Assembly (NCBI RefSeq): GCF_003992005.1 | Contig: NZ_RQVL01000001.1 | Span: 183,313 to 247,312 of the forward strand | Length of the DNA stretch: 64,000 bases | Reading direction: 5' to 3' | From: Veillonella sp. VA139 | GTDB taxonomy: Bacteria; Bacillota; Negativicutes; Veillonellales; Veillonellaceae | Shown: in pieces, positions 63,924 to 64,000 of the stretch | Layout of the letters: each line of letters begins with the position of its first letter | Position numbering within the stretch: the stretch's first letter is position 1 | Made by a program: the position numbers and the translations under genes | Notes under the pieces: generated by a model | Database searches by the model: none | Seen by the model: only the letters and a program-made list of their open reading frames with translations | Told to the model about the DNA's origin: nothing

Positions 63924-64000
63924 GGCTCTTTGTCAAGTTTTGGGGACAGCAATTAATCTATTCAGTTTCTTTCATATAAGAACTGTATAAAAATGTAAAT
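63924..64000 (+). mobile_element. Possible terminal inverted repeat of an ISL3-family element (partial)
   Basis: GGCTCTTTGTCAAG starts four bases after the last stop codon and runs into the right edge. It resembles the GGCTCTT-starting ends of ISL3-family insertion sequences as I remember them. No transposase is in the window, so this is only a hint that an IS lies to the right. Confidence 0.35.

Overview
The window looks like chromosome of a diderm anaerobic Firmicute of the Negativicutes, most likely Veillonella or a close relative. The evidence is the mix of outer-membrane proteins (a TonB-dependent receptor and a classical autotransporter) with Firmicutes-type genes (ctsR-mcsA-mcsB-clpC, pyrR, strong AGGAGG ribosome sites), the low G+C content, and anaerobic cobalamin genes. 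The genus is an inference from gene content; no rRNA gene is present.

Layout. 1-5.1 kb: a minus-strand pair, a TonB receptor followed by a large CobN/HmuS-type chelatase homologue that runs off the left edge. 5.2-20.7 kb: one long minus-strand bacterial microcompartment (BMC) locus of the glycyl-radical type. It holds a B12-independent diol (glycerol/1,2-propanediol) dehydratase and its activase, seven shell or vertex proteins, two CoA-acylating aldehyde dehydrogenases, PduL, an iron alcohol dehydrogenase, a glycerol/diol facilitator and a PocR-domain sensor with an AraC-type response regulator. 21.1-23.9 kb: a divergent plus-strand operon with a diverged tandem-BMC protein, a TPR-nucleotidyltransferase-fold protein (DUF4037) and a DUF4125 protein, which I regard as the most interesting undescribed module. 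24-29.5 kb: an unknown 829-residue coiled-coil protein and an autotransporter, flanked by a repeated hairpin element. 29.9-33.7 kb: an iron/haem/B12-type ABC transporter, a ygbA homologue and two tiny ORFs with strong ribosome sites. 33.9-42.4 kb: housekeeping genes (DUF554, pyrR, rluD, lspA, tex, folA, thyA, recQ). 42.8-50.5 kb: putP and the lower glycolysis/gluconeogenesis genes gap, pgk, tpiA, gpmI, eno. 51.4-54.7 kb: tRNA-Leu and cobalamin genes cbiA, cbiL, cbiK. 54.9-59.6 kb: the ctsR heat-shock operon with a near-perfect promoter. 59.7-64 kb: ferritin, then a metal-homeostasis operon (CobW-type GTPase, a GTPase-permease fusion, a TIGR03943 protein) and a possible IS end.

How they work together. 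The facilitator would admit glycerol or 1,2-propanediol. The dehydratase, activated by its radical-SAM partner, would make 3-hydroxypropanal or propanal inside the shell. The aldehyde would be dismutated to an alcohol and an acyl-CoA, and PduL would convert the acyl-CoA to acyl phosphate. The sensor/regulator pair in the locus probably controls expression. Separately, receptor, chelatase homologue and ABC transporter suggest tetrapyrrole or iron acquisition, while CbiK indicates that cobalt insertion for B12 does not need the CobN-like protein.
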